Positions 7,158 to 17,147 are shown, numbered from the stretch's first letter. The stretch: DNA of 64,000 bases from UBA4722 sp044221135 (GCA_044221135.1 JBGAPT010000008.1:1-64000); one strand, 5' to 3'. A program made the numbers and translations. Notes: generated by a model not told the origin, from the sequence alone.

Positions 7158-9510
7158 CTTCCGTTTTTTCTTGGCTCACTATATATTCAATTAACTCTTG
7201 AGCGACATCACCGAGACGCTCAGCATCCAAAAATACACCTTCTATATAAGGAGGATAGTCTGTCGCAACCAGCATATCTTTAATAATTTCACCCGTGACG
7301 GTATTTGCTTGAGAGCCTGAACGTCCTAATACTCTTTCCAGCAGCTCAATTTTATCCTTAATATACGCCTTTGAAATCAGAGGCTGGCTAAACTTCTCCA
7401 GCTCACCCGGGCCAGTTAAGAAACTTTTTACATCGTCACCCAAAACAACCTTATTAAAAATATGAATACGACCCGCATCTTCTGTTAGTTCTGCAAACTC
7501 TTCTTCCTCTTCTTTACCCACTTCCGCTGTTCGATTATGGAAAGCTAATAGTGCTGAAACACCACGCTCGATTAGATTGGCTTCCATATCTTCATGGATA
7601 ATATTAGCAATAAAATGAATGTCCTCTGCCTCATCCGGCGCATGATCAAAAATTTCATTATTACCTTCCATCAAAGCATTAAATTGTTCTAAACGATTTT
7701 CTAAATCTATTAATACTCTTCCTATAGGCGCTTCCACTTTTAAGAAATGATTAAGCCGTATACGTTCAACTGGCTCTGGATTAGCAAAAAACATGCGAGC
7801 ACGAATAATTTTTGATTTAAAGAAGATAGTCGCTTCACCTTCACGCTGTTCTTTGAGATCCTGCAAATCCAAACGTGCACGTTTTTCTGAAGATGCACTT
7901 CGACTATCCATATAATTATTCAATACACTGTGTGCGTTTGTTTGAAACGAATCTACTTTAGTCACATAAGACTCACCCGCTGTTTTAGAGAAAAATTCCC
8001 ATGTTTCTTGCGGATCTTCAAGCTTCATACAAATTTTAATGTTGGTATTCGCACCAATGGATGCAGCTTCTTCTTTTGATGCTTTTTGAAAAGCTGGCAA
8101 ATCTTGCCCAGCAAAGATAACAGAAAATCCTAGAGAACGTGCTTGTGCTGGCACAACCGCAAATCCTTTTACTGCATAATAACCATATTCATCGAGAATA
8201 CACATATAAGGTGTTGCTGAATTAGTTGGCTTTCGCGTCACAACTTCTTTAAAAGTTCCCTCGACCGCATCACCCAATCCCGCTGCCATCATTGCTTTCA
8301 GCGAAGAAATAATAACTTTTCCCAAAATTGCCAATTCATCCGGCGATTTCTCTAATGCGGGTAATAGCACAACAAGAATACGTCGATTTAATACCACATC
8401 TTTTAAATCTGCTTCTGCTAAATTTGTACGGATAATATGCCCATAGGTATCTGCTAACGAACCGAATACACGAGTTAATTGCATAGTGATAAATCCGTGT
8501 TGTTCTAGCACTTGCGAACCCTGTTTACCTTTTTTGGTACGATCATAGCCTGGCAAGTTAATAATGTAGTTCACGATAGGTTCAAGCACCATATCGGGTG
8601 TATCGGCCAAGCTAACCGGTTCTTGATTATCACGAATAAACATTTTATCCATTGCAATCGCTTCTAAGCGCGGCAACTCAAAATAATTACGAATAGCATT
8701 GGCATCTAATAAAATTTTCCCTGCATCACGCATATAGACCAATACTTTCATTAACGCTTCTACGAAAACGATAGCACGGCCTTTCCACATATCGCCATCG
8801 GAACCTTGGCTGCCTGAATCCATCAAACTCACAACAAGCTGCGTTAACATACTCGAGGAACCATTACAAAATGGATTCATCGTATTAGATAACCGTTTTT
8901 CTTGGGCACCTACAACGTCACGTGCACCTGTCATAAAATTAATTAATAAAATATCATCTTCACGTCCCATAAAACGTACCATCGAAAAAACTTTGGCAAA
9001 CAAACTATTGTCGCCCTTTCCATCGACGTAAAGAAAACCACTTCCTTGCACTAATGCATTAAAGGCAAGAGAAACCAGCGCTTCTGTTTTACCACTACCC
9101 GTAGAGCCAAAAATGAGAACGTGCGTACGCATATCATCATTATTAAACCATAATTCTTCGCTATTATTTTTTCGATTACCAAAAAAACTGATGCCCCTTG
9201 CTTTACGCGGCTTATTTGTATTCCCAGGAAGCGGATCATTATAATCTAGAGCGCCGGAACGGAGTGGCATACGAAAAGGTAATTTGAATTCTCGTGTATA
9301 GGCATAGATAAAAACACCAATGGCAATCACTGTCGTTAAATCAGCAAGAGCGGAGAAAAAAACCACCACCATCGCAAAACCAATCAGTAACGTAGCGCTT
9401 TTAATAGGGTCTTTGAAAAAATCAACTGTCTTCATCCCGAGCGTACGGGTATCTCGCAATAACAATTGCGGCGCGAGTTCTTGATTTTCGTCTAAACCAC
9501 GTTGCTGCAT
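7144..9510 (-). CDS. icmO: IcmO/DotL, type IV coupling ATPase of Dot/Icm
   Basis: 788 residues. Two membrane helices lie in residues 38-75, followed by a cytoplasmic FtsK/VirD4-like motor with Walker A GSTGSGKT (Lys141) and a Walker B region ending CILDEYGYY. The C-terminal 250 residues are acidic and helical, where DotL binds the adaptors IcmS, IcmW and LvgA. It recruits effectors and energises their delivery. Length is close to Legionella DotL (783). It sits 2 bp after icmP and overlaps icmN, all typical of the operon. Confidence 0.96.
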   Translation of the reverse strand: MQQRGLDENQELAPQLLLRDTRTLGMKTVDFFKDPIKSATLLIGFAMVVVFFSALADLTTVIAIGVFIYAYTREFKLPFRMPLRSGALDYNDPLPGNTNKPRKARGISFFGNRKNNSEELWFNNDDMRTHVLIFGSTGSGKTEALVSLAFNALVQGSGFLYVDGKGDNSLFAKVFSMVRFMGREDDILLINFMTGARDVVGAQEKRLSNTMNPFCNGSSSMLTQLVVSLMDSGSQGSDGDMWKGRAIVFVEALMKVLVYMRDAGKILLDANAIRNYFELPRLEAIAMDKMFIRDNQEPVSLADTPDMVLEPIVNYIINLPGYDRTKKGKQGSQVLEQHGFITMQLTRVFGSLADTYGHIIRTNLAEADLKDVVLNRRILVVLLPALEKSPDELAILGKVIISSLKAMMAAGLGDAVEGTFKEVVTRKPTNSATPYMCILDEYGYYAVKGFAVVPAQARSLGFSVIFAGQDLPAFQKASKEEAASIGANTNIKICMKLEDPQETWEFFSKTAGESYVTKVDSFQTNAHSVLNNYMDSRSASSEKRARLDLQDLKEQREGEATIFFKSKIIRARMFFANPEPVERIRLNHFLKVEAPIGRVLIDLENRLEQFNALMEGNNEIFDHAPDEAEDIHFIANIIHEDMEANLIERGVSALLAFHNRTAEVGKEEEEEFAELTEDAGRIHIFNKVVLGDDVKSFLTGPGELEKFSQPLISKAYIKDKIELLERVLGRSGSQANTVTGEIIKDMLVATDYPPYIEGVFLDAERLGDVAQELIEYIVSQEKTEGASG

Positions 9511-9512
9511 AA

Positions 9513-10634
9513 TTACTCTGTCTCATCTGGACGGTAAATGATTTCTTTTAAAACCAATTCTAATGCATTCGTTGCCTCTTCTACCATCGGCACTAATAAT
9601 CGTCTCCCTATCTGTTTCTCAGCTTTCCAGTGTGCATACGGTCCCGCCACTTCAACAAAAGGAGTTTGTCGACCAACTGTATTCAGCATATACCAAAGCC
9701 GCCGGTCAACGGGTTTTAACCATAAAAAATCTGCCGAAGCTTGCACCCCATCTTCACGGGCCGCCTCAAGCATAGATGCCATCACCGTCAGTATATAACC
9801 ATGCGATTGCATAATTTTCTGTGCGGTTTTAGTTCCTTGATGTTTTTTACATAAAGCATCCGCTCCAGCGAAACTCAACTTCTTCACTGAAGAGGCACTT
9901 ATTTTTGCCAACAACTCTGCTGCAGCCTTGCTATCACCCGCATTTCGAGCTGCAAATACAGCAAATAAAGCACGAATATGCGGCGGCAATTTATCAAGAC
10001 CAGGCCATAATGAGCCAAGTTGCATTGAAAATATTTTATTGGATTTGCCGCGCTTTAAAGAGACTTCAATGCGATTTCGTTCTTTTTGTAAAACACCTTC
10101 TTTAGGCTGAGCTCTATATTCATCTAATAGTTTATGGCGCTTACAAAATTGCATAGGGGTCATGGCCATTGCCCAAGGGCCTTTATCAATATGTTCTTTA
10201 TTAAGCTTCAAACCAAGAACTGGATTAATTTGCGGCCAATTTACTTTTTCAGCATTCGCCAATGAAGTCATGTCATAAGCGCGCTTAAAAACGCGCGTAG
10301 AATTTGAAAAATAAATAATGAAGGCTAAGATAATAATGATAAATACAAAAGGAAAACGTAAATAATCTCCTACAGCTGTCCCTATCAGAGAAACATCAGT
10401 AAAAGAAAATTTTGTCGGATCTGTTGCGGTAATAACATTACGCACTTCATCCAGCCTATTCGTAAACAGGCTAATGACGCTAATTTCCCAAAGTTTGATA
10501 GTAAAATAAAAACCGATAATATTTTTTTTAAAAACGTACCATATACAAGCGCCAAAAATAAAAACCGCGGCAATGATCCATAATAACCCCATGGAATTAT
10601 CAGGTTGGCTTTGTTGTGCGCCTCCTCCAGCCAT
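9513..10634 (-). CDS. icmP: IcmP/DotM, coupling-complex membrane protein of Dot/Icm
   Basis: 373 residues. Membrane helices at about 12-32 and 88-108 precede a helical cytoplasmic domain ending near PLVPMVEEATNALELVLKEI. DotM is part of the DotL-DotM-DotN coupling complex and its cytoplasmic domain recognises acidic Glu-rich effector signals. Length matches Legionella DotM (about 376). The start is preceded by the dksA stop at 14 bp, not by icmQ as in Legionella. Confidence 0.95.
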   Translation of the reverse strand: MAGGGAQQSQPDNSMGLLWIIAAVFIFGACIWYVFKKNIIGFYFTIKLWEISVISLFTNRLDEVRNVITATDPTKFSFTDVSLIGTAVGDYLRFPFVFIIIILAFIIYFSNSTRVFKRAYDMTSLANAEKVNWPQINPVLGLKLNKEHIDKGPWAMAMTPMQFCKRHKLLDEYRAQPKEGVLQKERNRIEVSLKRGKSNKIFSMQLGSLWPGLDKLPPHIRALFAVFAARNAGDSKAAAELLAKISASSVKKLSFAGADALCKKHQGTKTAQKIMQSHGYILTVMASMLEAAREDGVQASADFLWLKPVDRRLWYMLNTVGRQTPFVEVAGPYAHWKAEKQIGRRLLVPMVEEATNALELVLKEIIYRPDETE

Positions 10635-10647
10635 GGCTCAATACCTT

Positions 10648-11088
10648 TTAACCTTGTTGCTTTTCTTTAATTTCATCCAACATTTTACAATCAATACACA
10701 GAGTTGCTGTTGGCCTCGCCTCAAGACGTCGTAACCCTATTTCTACACCACACACTTCACAATAACCATATTCTTTATTAGCTAAAAGCTGCAAGGATTC
10801 TTCGATTTTTTTAAGCAGCCTGCGTTCACGATCACGCGCTCGCAACTCTAGGCGAAACTCTTCTTCTTGACTGGCCCGATCATTTGGATCTGCATAATTA
10901 ACTGCATCATCCTTCATGTGATGAACAGTGCGATCTGCTTCTTCCATGATTCGTTTACGTAACAGCGTGAGTATTTGCGTGAAATGACCACGCATTTGAG
11001 TACCCATGTACTCTTCCGTTTTTTTAACTTTATAAGGGCTAATCCCTAGCATTTCCAAACTTGGCTCTAGAATATCTTTTGCGGCCAT
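10648..11088 (-). CDS. dksA: DksA, RNA polymerase-binding transcription factor
   Basis: 146 residues. The coiled-coil tip motif YADPNDRASQEEE keeps the DxxDxA pattern (Asp67, Asp70), and the C4 zinc finger is complete (Cys110, Cys113, Cys131, Cys134). DksA binds the secondary channel of RNA polymerase and works with ppGpp in the stringent response, repressing rRNA and activating amino-acid and stationary-phase promoters. Start is preceded by TAGGAG. The unusual point is its place as apparent first gene of the icmP-to-icmG operon, only 14 bp from icmP. Confidence 0.96.
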   Translation of the reverse strand: MAAKDILEPSLEMLGISPYKVKKTEEYMGTQMRGHFTQILTLLRKRIMEEADRTVHHMKDDAVNYADPNDRASQEEEFRLELRARDRERRLLKKIEESLQLLANKEYGYCEVCGVEIGLRRLEARPTATLCIDCKMLDEIKEKQQG

Positions 11089-11115
11089 TGCACAGCTCTC
11101 CTACTTAACGAAATC

Positions 11116-11264
11116 CCAGAAGTTCTCGCTGAAAAACGCGGAAACTCCTTCCTTGTTTATATGCTGCGCGTAAGCATTGCTGACGCTGCACTTAAAGCGT
11201 TAGAATCGCAATTCTCTACGCTTTAAGAATCCCCCATCACATAATGCCAGCAGGAATTGCTGAC
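11116..11264. repeat. Palindromic repeat family A, copy 2
   Basis: About 150 bp between prmC and dksA. Family hallmarks are a terminal hairpin (TTCTCGCTGAAAAACGCGGAA), a ATGCTGCGCGTAAGCATTGC segment, an AGAATCGCAATTCT palindrome, and the end block CCCCCATCACATAATGCCAG. It fills nearly the whole upstream region of dksA-icm. Confidence 0.85.
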
Positions 11265-11284
11265 AAAATCCTTTTGTAAGAGGA

Positions 11285-12127
11285 TCATTCTATACCAAAA
11301 ATACCTGTTGTAACACGATTTAATCCAGAAAAATCTTGTTTGGTTGTAAGATGGGTATAACCCGCTTTTAAAAAAAGATTTAATACACTCTCTGCCTGAG
11401 AAAATCCATGCTCGAGCAATAAGCACCCGCCTGGCTTTAAGTATGTTCTTGCTTCATCAATAATAAACCGAATATCTTTTAACCCATCCCTACCTGAAAT
11501 CAAAGCGGACGCAGGCTCCGTTGCTAATACACTGGGTTGCAAGTAGGGATCATCTATAGCAACATAAGGTGGATTGCTCACAATAATATCAAAAAGAACC
11601 TTGGGCAGTGCTTCACACCACACCCCCTCACAAAATTTAATATTTTTAATCTGCAGTCGGGCCGCATTCATTTTTGCTACTTTCAAAGCAGCTTTGTTAA
11701 AATCTGTCGCATAAATAGTCCAGCCAGGTCTTTCATGCGCTAAAGCCAACGCAATAGCACCTGAACCCGTACCCAGGTCAGCTACTATAGAAGGAACTTT
11801 ATTTGATTTTTCTAAAACAAGCTCTATTAATAATTCTGTCTCAGGCCTTGGGATCAACGTATCCGGGGTCACTATTAAATCTAATGACCAAAATTCACAA
11901 TGTCCTGTCAAATAAGGAATAGGCTGACCTTGAATTCTTTTTTTAACAAAAGCAGTAAAACAGTCTTGCTCCTCTGTGGATAAAAGACGTTCAAAATGAG
12001 CATGCAAGTGGCTGCGCTGTACATTTAATGTATGCGCTAAAAGTATTTCCGCATCGAGCATCGGCGTAGCTGTGATATGAAAAAACTGATGTACTGCTTC
12101 ATTCAAAGCTTGTTTGATAGTTTGCAT
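11285..12127 (-). CDS. prmC: PrmC (HemK), release factor glutamine methyltransferase
   Basis: 280 residues. The helical N-terminal substrate-binding domain is followed by a Rossmann methyltransferase with the SAM loop VADLGTGSGAIALALA and the catalytic NPPY motif (VSNPPYVA). It N5-methylates the Gln of the GGQ motif in release factors RF1 and RF2. It follows prfA by 23 bp in the standard hemA-prfA-prmC cluster. Length is normal (E. coli 277). Confidence 0.95.
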   Translation of the reverse strand: MQTIKQALNEAVHQFFHITATPMLDAEILLAHTLNVQRSHLHAHFERLLSTEEQDCFTAFVKKRIQGQPIPYLTGHCEFWSLDLIVTPDTLIPRPETELLIELVLEKSNKVPSIVADLGTGSGAIALALAHERPGWTIYATDFNKAALKVAKMNAARLQIKNIKFCEGVWCEALPKVLFDIIVSNPPYVAIDDPYLQPSVLATEPASALISGRDGLKDIRFIIDEARTYLKPGGCLLLEHGFSQAESVLNLFLKAGYTHLTTKQDFSGLNRVTTGIFGIE

Positions 12128-12150
12128 AGCAGGCTGATGCTCTTAACAAT

Positions 12151-13233
12151 TTAATCCCCTATCTGCGCCAATAGATCCGCCTGATACTCATGCACTAATG
12201 CATCAATGACTGACCGCAAATCTCCCTCGATAATCTCAGATAATTGATACAACGTCAGATTAATTCGATGATCCGTCAACCGCCCTTGCGGGAAATTATA
12301 AGTCCGTATTCGCTCAGAACGATCGCCCGTCCCTACCAAATCACGCCGTGTATCCGCTTGCTGTTGCTGTTGTTTGCGGCGTTCTTCCGCTAAAATTCTT
12401 GCTTTCAAAAGAGACATCGCACGCGCACGATTTTTATGTTGCGAACGCTCATCCTGGCATTCAACCACCGTACCCGTTGGAATATGTGTAAGACGAATAG
12501 CAGAATCTGTTTTTTGCACATGCTGCCCACCCGCACCTGATGCACGAAATGTATCTACACGCAAATCATTAGGATTAATTTCAATATCTTCAATTTCATC
12601 CACTTCAGGCATCACAGCCACTGTACAGGTTGAAGTATGCACGCGCCCTTGCGCTTCCGTTTCAGGAACACGTTGCACACGATGCACGCCCGACTCAAAT
12701 TTAAATTGTGAATAAGCGCCCTGGCCAATAATACGAGTGATAATTTCTTTATATCCACCATGCTCACCATGGCTTGCACTGATCAACTCAGTTTGCCAAC
12801 GTTGTGATTCAGCATACCGCGTATACATACGGTATAAATCACCTGCAAAAATAGCTGCTTCATCTCCGCCTGTTCCTGCACGAATTTCTAAAAATATATT
12901 ACTGTCATCATGCGGGTCACGCGGCAATAGCAAAAGTTGCAGCTCTTTCTCCAACAAAGCAAGCTGCTCTTCTTCATTTTTTAATTCTTGTTTTGCAAGC
13001 GCCTGTAATTCCGCATCTCCCTCATTTAATAATTCTTTTGCGCCCATTATATTTTGCTGACAAGCCCCGTAGCGCCTGAATGCATCAACCAACGGCCCCA
13101 ATTGAGCATATTCTTTTGAAAGTTCACGAAATTGATTTTGCTTTGAAATAACGCCAGCATCAGACAGTAATGCACTGACTTCCTCATGACGCTCAACTAA
13201 TGTTTGTAGTTTTTTCTCAATAGAAAGCTTCAT
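12151..13233 (-). CDS. prfA: Peptide chain release factor 1
   Basis: 360 residues, same length as E. coli RF1. The peptidyl-hydrolysis motif GAGGQHVQKTDSA and the RF1-type region around TGDRSERIRTYNFPQGR are visible. RF1 terminates translation at UAA and UAG. Its ATG overlaps the hemA stop by 4 bp, giving translational coupling, and the Gln of GGQ is the substrate of the downstream PrmC. Confidence 0.97.
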   Translation of the reverse strand: MKLSIEKKLQTLVERHEEVSALLSDAGVISKQNQFRELSKEYAQLGPLVDAFRRYGACQQNIMGAKELLNEGDAELQALAKQELKNEEEQLALLEKELQLLLLPRDPHDDSNIFLEIRAGTGGDEAAIFAGDLYRMYTRYAESQRWQTELISASHGEHGGYKEIITRIIGQGAYSQFKFESGVHRVQRVPETEAQGRVHTSTCTVAVMPEVDEIEDIEINPNDLRVDTFRASGAGGQHVQKTDSAIRLTHIPTGTVVECQDERSQHKNRARAMSLLKARILAEERRKQQQQQADTRRDLVGTGDRSERIRTYNFPQGRLTDHRINLTLYQLSEIIEGDLRSVIDALVHEYQADLLAQIGD

Positions 13234-14486
13234 AGTAATTCAGCCTCTAAATCAGAGATAGCAAATAATTCTTGCGCCAATTGTAAAAATTCCAAACGAC
13301 CCTCATGGCCTGCCTGACGCAATTGCACAGTCGGCGTATGGAGTAATTTATTACTCAATGCATGAGAAAAACCCGTTAATACTTGCGCTGGATCATTTCC
13401 GCGACTTAATTGTTTCTTCGCTTTAGATAGCTCAATACGACAAAGCTCTTCGACTTGACGACGATAAGCTCGAATAGTGGTTGCCACTTTTTCCAGAGAA
13501 TTCAACCATGTCATAAAATCCTGGCTTTTTTGTTTAATCATTTCACGTGCTTTATCTGCCGCATGCTCACGGCCTTGTAAATTTTTTTGAATAATTGTTT
13601 TTAAATCATCAATACAATATAAATGTATGGAATCTAATTCAGCAACCGAAGGTTCTACATCACGCGGAACAGCAATATCCACAATAAATAAAGGTTTATT
13701 ACGAGCAGTGATCTGCGATCGAGTAATAATGGGCGCAGGGCTACCTGTTGCAGAAATAACAATATCTGCATCCGATAAAGCCTCTGTCACCTTCGTCAAA
13801 CAAATCACTTCACACTGATATTGTTTTGCTAGTGCAGTGGCTTTTTGTGTGCTACGGCTAGCAATCAACACACGTTGCGGTGAATGTAATTTCAAATAAC
13901 GCATGACTAACTCAACTGTAACACCCGCACCGACAAGTAAAACAGTCGCTTGATTAAAATGAGCTGGATACATTTCTTTAATAAAATTCACTGCTGCAGA
14001 AGACACTGACACGGGACACGCGCCAATCGAAGTGCTGGTTCGCACTTCTTTAGAAACCGCAAATACTTCTTGAAATAAGCGATTGAACAATGTGCCTACA
14101 GTAGACGCTGCGCAACTTTCGGCAAACGCATCTTTCATTTGTCTTAAAATTTCTGACTCGCCCAGTACCATGGAATCTAAACCACACGCTACATTCATCA
14201 TGTGCTCTATCGCGGCTTGATCACGATAAAAATACAGTAATGGCAAAAGTTCTGCACGAGAAAGTGGATGCTGTCTGCAAAACCAATCCACTACTTTTTC
14301 AATATCATTTGCCACACAATATAATTCTGAACGATTGCAGGTAGATAACAAGATAGCTTCGTGAATATTTTCCTGGGTCAGCAAATCGTTTAAATAGAGT
14401 GCGATTTTTTCCGACGGAAAAGTGACCTGCTCACGTAATGCAACAGGAGCTGTTTTATGGTTTATTCCGCAAACAATGATAGGCAT
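13230..14486 (-). CDS. hemA: Glutamyl-tRNA reductase
   Basis: 418 residues. The N-terminal catalytic domain carries the nucleophilic Cys50 in LLSTCNRSELY, then an NADPH-binding Rossmann domain (VLLVGAGVTVELV) and a helical dimerisation domain. It reduces Glu-tRNA to glutamate-1-semialdehyde, the committed step of C5 haem synthesis. First gene of hemA-prfA-prmC. The 168-bp gap upstream contains a weak CCAA/TTGG hairpin followed by T-rich sequence, possibly the pth terminator. Confidence 0.96.
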   Translation of the reverse strand: MPIIVCGINHKTAPVALREQVTFPSEKIALYLNDLLTQENIHEAILLSTCNRSELYCVANDIEKVVDWFCRQHPLSRAELLPLLYFYRDQAAIEHMMNVACGLDSMVLGESEILRQMKDAFAESCAASTVGTLFNRLFQEVFAVSKEVRTSTSIGACPVSVSSAAVNFIKEMYPAHFNQATVLLVGAGVTVELVMRYLKLHSPQRVLIASRSTQKATALAKQYQCEVICLTKVTEALSDADIVISATGSPAPIITRSQITARNKPLFIVDIAVPRDVEPSVAELDSIHLYCIDDLKTIIQKNLQGREHAADKAREMIKQKSQDFMTWLNSLEKVATTIRAYRRQVEELCRIELSKAKKQLSRGNDPAQVLTGFSHALSNKLLHTPTVQLRQAGHEGRLEFLQLAQELFAISDLEAELL

Positions 14487-14654
14487 AGGGTTTGTAGCTG
14501 TCTTATTCAGTGAAAGGTATTCTAAGTGAAATCACGAAAAAAAGCCAAAAACACTTGGTTTTTTCTTGGTAGGCACTTAGCTCGGACAGCGAGTCTCTAT
14601 TTTTTAACGAGTTAGCCCGTTTCACTGCATTAATAGTGCCCGTCTTTATGGAAA

Positions 14655-15242
14655 CTATAGAGAAGTATGCAACTGATGCATCGCTTTTTGATACGCTCCC
14701 TCGAGCACCAAAGGCAATATTTTATTGGCCTCCTGCAACGCCAAATCAATTTGTTCGCGCTCTCCTTTTTTAGGCGGTTTGAGTACATAATCAGTTACCT
14801 CCTTGCTATTCCCCGGATGCCCCACTCCAATCCGCAACCGATAAAACCGATTCGTTCCCAAATGCTGGATGATATCGCGTAACCCATTATGCCCTCCATG
14901 CCCACCGTCAAATTTGAGTCGCACTTCGCCAACAGGCAAATCAAGTTCATCGTGCAATACTAAAATAGCTTCAGGAGCAATTTTATAATAACTCGCTAAT
15001 GCTTGAACAGCTTGGCCGCTATGGTTCATAAAGGTTGTTGGAATAAACAAATGGCAATCATGCTGATAGAGTTGAGTAAAACAATGCAGACCTTGAAATT
15101 GAGTAACGGGGCGTAATATAGCGTGTATTTTATCAGCCAGTTCTTCTATGAACCAAGCACCGGCATTATGCCGAGTTCTTTCGTATTCTGCGCCCGGGTT
15201 GCCTAAACCAACGATAAGTTGGGTACCCTGCAATTGCGCCAT
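14655..15242 (-). CDS. pth: Peptidyl-tRNA hydrolase
   Basis: 195 residues. The N-terminal motif GLGNPGAEYERTRHNAG contains the catalytic His25, and GGHGGHNGLRDI is the conserved second signature. It recycles peptidyl-tRNA released by stalled ribosomes. It follows rplY by 110 bp that contain repeat D. The common rplY-pth-ychF order is broken: ychF lies 3 kb away on the other strand. Confidence 0.96.
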   Translation of the reverse strand: MAQLQGTQLIVGLGNPGAEYERTRHNAGAWFIEELADKIHAILRPVTQFQGLHCFTQLYQHDCHLFIPTTFMNHSGQAVQALASYYKIAPEAILVLHDELDLPVGEVRLKFDGGHGGHNGLRDIIQHLGTNRFYRLRIGVGHPGNSKEVTDYVLKPPKKGEREQIDLALQEANKILPLVLEGAYQKAMHQLHTSL

Positions 15243-15265
15243 ACGTCCTCCGGTTACGTCATTAT

Positions 15266-15335
15266 CATGCCCGCGCGCGCGGGCACGATTAGGCCTGCTG
15301 AAAACGCTAAATAGTTACAAATCATCTTACTTAAC
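15266..15335. repeat. Palindromic repeat family D, copy 1 (partial)
   Basis: Between pth and rplY. A GC hairpin (GCCCGCGCGCGCGGGC) is followed by GATTAGGCCTGCTGAAAACG and CTAAATAGTTACAAATC. The latter half reappears in inverse orientation at 48,307-48,345. The GC hairpin could serve as rplY terminator. Confidence 0.6.
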
Positions 15336-15352
15336 ACTGACGTCAATGAAAA

Positions 15353-16066
15353 CTATTCCTTCTCTTTCTTTCCTTTTCCCTCACCAGCCGCTGCTGCCGC
15401 TGGCTGCTCTGCTTCACCTTCAGCAACAGGCACTGCATCGCCTTCTGCAGCTTCTTCAACCACAGGCTCTTCTTCTTCAATAATCCTAGGAATATGCAGA
15501 GACACAACAGGTAAGTCATGACCTTCAACACCATGCGAAAATGCGACTAGCTCAGTGCCCTTAGGTAATTTAAGCTCACTTAAATGCATTGTTTGATCAA
15601 GGATGAAGTCACTCAGGTTCACCTCGATAAACTCAGGTAAATCAGCTGGCAAACAGGATACTTCTACGTCACTGATGTTATGAGAAAATACACCGCCTTC
15701 TTTCACCCCTGGCGCATTTTCTGCACCTATAAAGTGTAGCGGGATATGCATGTGCAATTTTTGATCTGCCCTGACCCGCAAGAAATCCATATGAGCAATG
15801 CGTGGTTTTGCAGGGTTACGCTGCATCGCTTTTAAAATAACTTTTTCGCTTTTATCATTTATTTTAAGCGTCAAAATACGTGAATAAAAAGCTTCGTTAG
15901 ATAAAGAATGGAACATCTGATTATGATCCAAAGTGAGCGAAATAGCGGCTTCACCTGCACCATAAACAACAGCTGGCACTTTATTAGCATGACGTAGGCG
16001 GCGGCTCGCACCTTTCCCTATATCATCACGCACTTGAGCGTCAATTTCGAATTGATTCGTTGACAT
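15353..16066 (-). CDS. rplY: 50S ribosomal protein L25, CTC/TL5 long form
   Basis: 237 residues from the ATG at 16,066. A TTG twelve bases upstream overlaps GGAGAAAG, which is a good ribosome site for the ATG, so the ATG is preferred. An N-terminal L25 5S-rRNA-binding domain (QVRDDIGKGASRRLRH) is followed by a TL5 beta domain and an acidic, Ala/Glu/Lys-rich tail of about 45 residues. It binds 5S rRNA in the large subunit. The long form is usual outside the enterics. It follows prs by about 110 bp. Confidence 0.93.
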   Translation of the reverse strand: MSTNQFEIDAQVRDDIGKGASRRLRHANKVPAVVYGAGEAAISLTLDHNQMFHSLSNEAFYSRILTLKINDKSEKVILKAMQRNPAKPRIAHMDFLRVRADQKLHMHIPLHFIGAENAPGVKEGGVFSHNISDVEVSCLPADLPEFIEVNLSDFILDQTMHLSELKLPKGTELVAFSHGVEGHDLPVVSLHIPRIIEEEEPVVEEAAEGDAVPVAEGEAEQPAAAAAGEGKGKKEKE

Positions 16067-16174
16067 AACTTTCTCCAAAAATGAATGAATACACTTATCC
16101 CTGCGACCAGGATAAAGGAGGGCGTATTGTAAAGAAGCTATTCGCTTGACGCAAGCGTTAGGTTAGGGTCTGTC

Positions 16175-17122
16175 TTAGTCTAAAAACATCCGGCTCAACG
16201 ACCCCGCCCCACTAATGCGGCGGATCGCTTCAGCAATCATATGACTGAGGGTAATTTGGCGAATACGCTTAGATTGAGTAGCGCCGTCATGCAGCTTGAT
16301 TGTATCAGTCACAATTAACTCATCTAATGAAGAAGCTTCAATATTAGCAATGGCTTTGCCTGATAGTACGGGATGCGTTACATAAGCCACTACTTTGGCT
16401 GCGCCATGTTCTTTTAATGCATCGACTGCTTTAGCAAGCGTACTGGCAGTATCCACAATATCATCTACAATAAGACATTCGCGGTCTTTGACATCACCAA
16501 TAATATGCATGACTTGTGCTTCGTTAGGTTGTGGACGGCGTTTATCAATAATGGCAAGATCTGCGCCAGTCAACCGTTTAGCGATAGCACGAGCTCGGAT
16601 AACACCGCCTACATCAGGCGAAACAACCATAATATTTTTATAATTCTTGCCATAGATATCCTCAAGCATAATAGGTGTACTGTAGAGGTTATCAACCGGC
16701 ATATAGAAAAATCCTTGGATTTGATCTGCATGTAAATCTACAGTCACCAAACGACTAATCCCTACAGATGCCATCATATCGGCTACAATCTTAGCAGTAA
16801 TGGGTACACGAGCTGAACGCACACGTCTGTCTTGTCGTGCATAGCCAAAATAAGGCACCACTGCAGTAATTCTAGCTGCGGAAGCACGTCTCAGTGCATC
16901 AGCCATAATAATTAATTCCATCAAGTTATCATTACTAGGCGCTGAAGTAGATTGAATCAGAAAAATATCACGGCCACGCACATTCTCTTGAATCTCTACC
17001 ATGATTTCGCCATCACTGAACCGTCCTACCAACGCTTTACCCAGTGGTAAGTTAAGATGTTCAACGATGCGATTAGCAAGCTCTTGATTGGCATTGCCAC
17101 TAAAAATCATTATTTCAGACAC
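16175..17122 (-). CDS. prs: Ribose-phosphate pyrophosphokinase
   Basis: 315 residues, the normal length. The ATP-binding flexible loop YFGYARQDRR, the PRPP-binding signature (ECLIVDDIVDTASTLAKA) and the C-terminal ISHMI-like segment (LSHMIAEAIRRI) are present. It converts ribose-5-phosphate and ATP to PRPP for nucleotide, His and Trp synthesis. It lies 25 bp downstream of tRNA-Gln, a frequent gammaproteobacterial arrangement, though ispE, which normally joins this cluster, is missing. Confidence 0.96.
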   Translation of the reverse strand: MSEIMIFSGNANQELANRIVEHLNLPLGKALVGRFSDGEIMVEIQENVRGRDIFLIQSTSAPSNDNLMELIIMADALRRASAARITAVVPYFGYARQDRRVRSARVPITAKIVADMMASVGISRLVTVDLHADQIQGFFYMPVDNLYSTPIMLEDIYGKNYKNIMVVSPDVGGVIRARAIAKRLTGADLAIIDKRRPQPNEAQVMHIIGDVKDRECLIVDDIVDTASTLAKAVDALKEHGAAKVVAYVTHPVLSGKAIANIEASSLDELIVTDTIKLHDGATQSKRIRQITLSHMIAEAIRRISGAGSLSRMFLD

Positions 17123-17147
17123 GGAAAAATCCTTTGTTTTGAGAAAA

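Noticed and set aside
14487..14654. Strong terminator between pth and hemA
   Set aside because: There is a CCAA/TTGG stem with neighbouring T-tract, but the stem is only four to five pairs; too weak to list as a feature.
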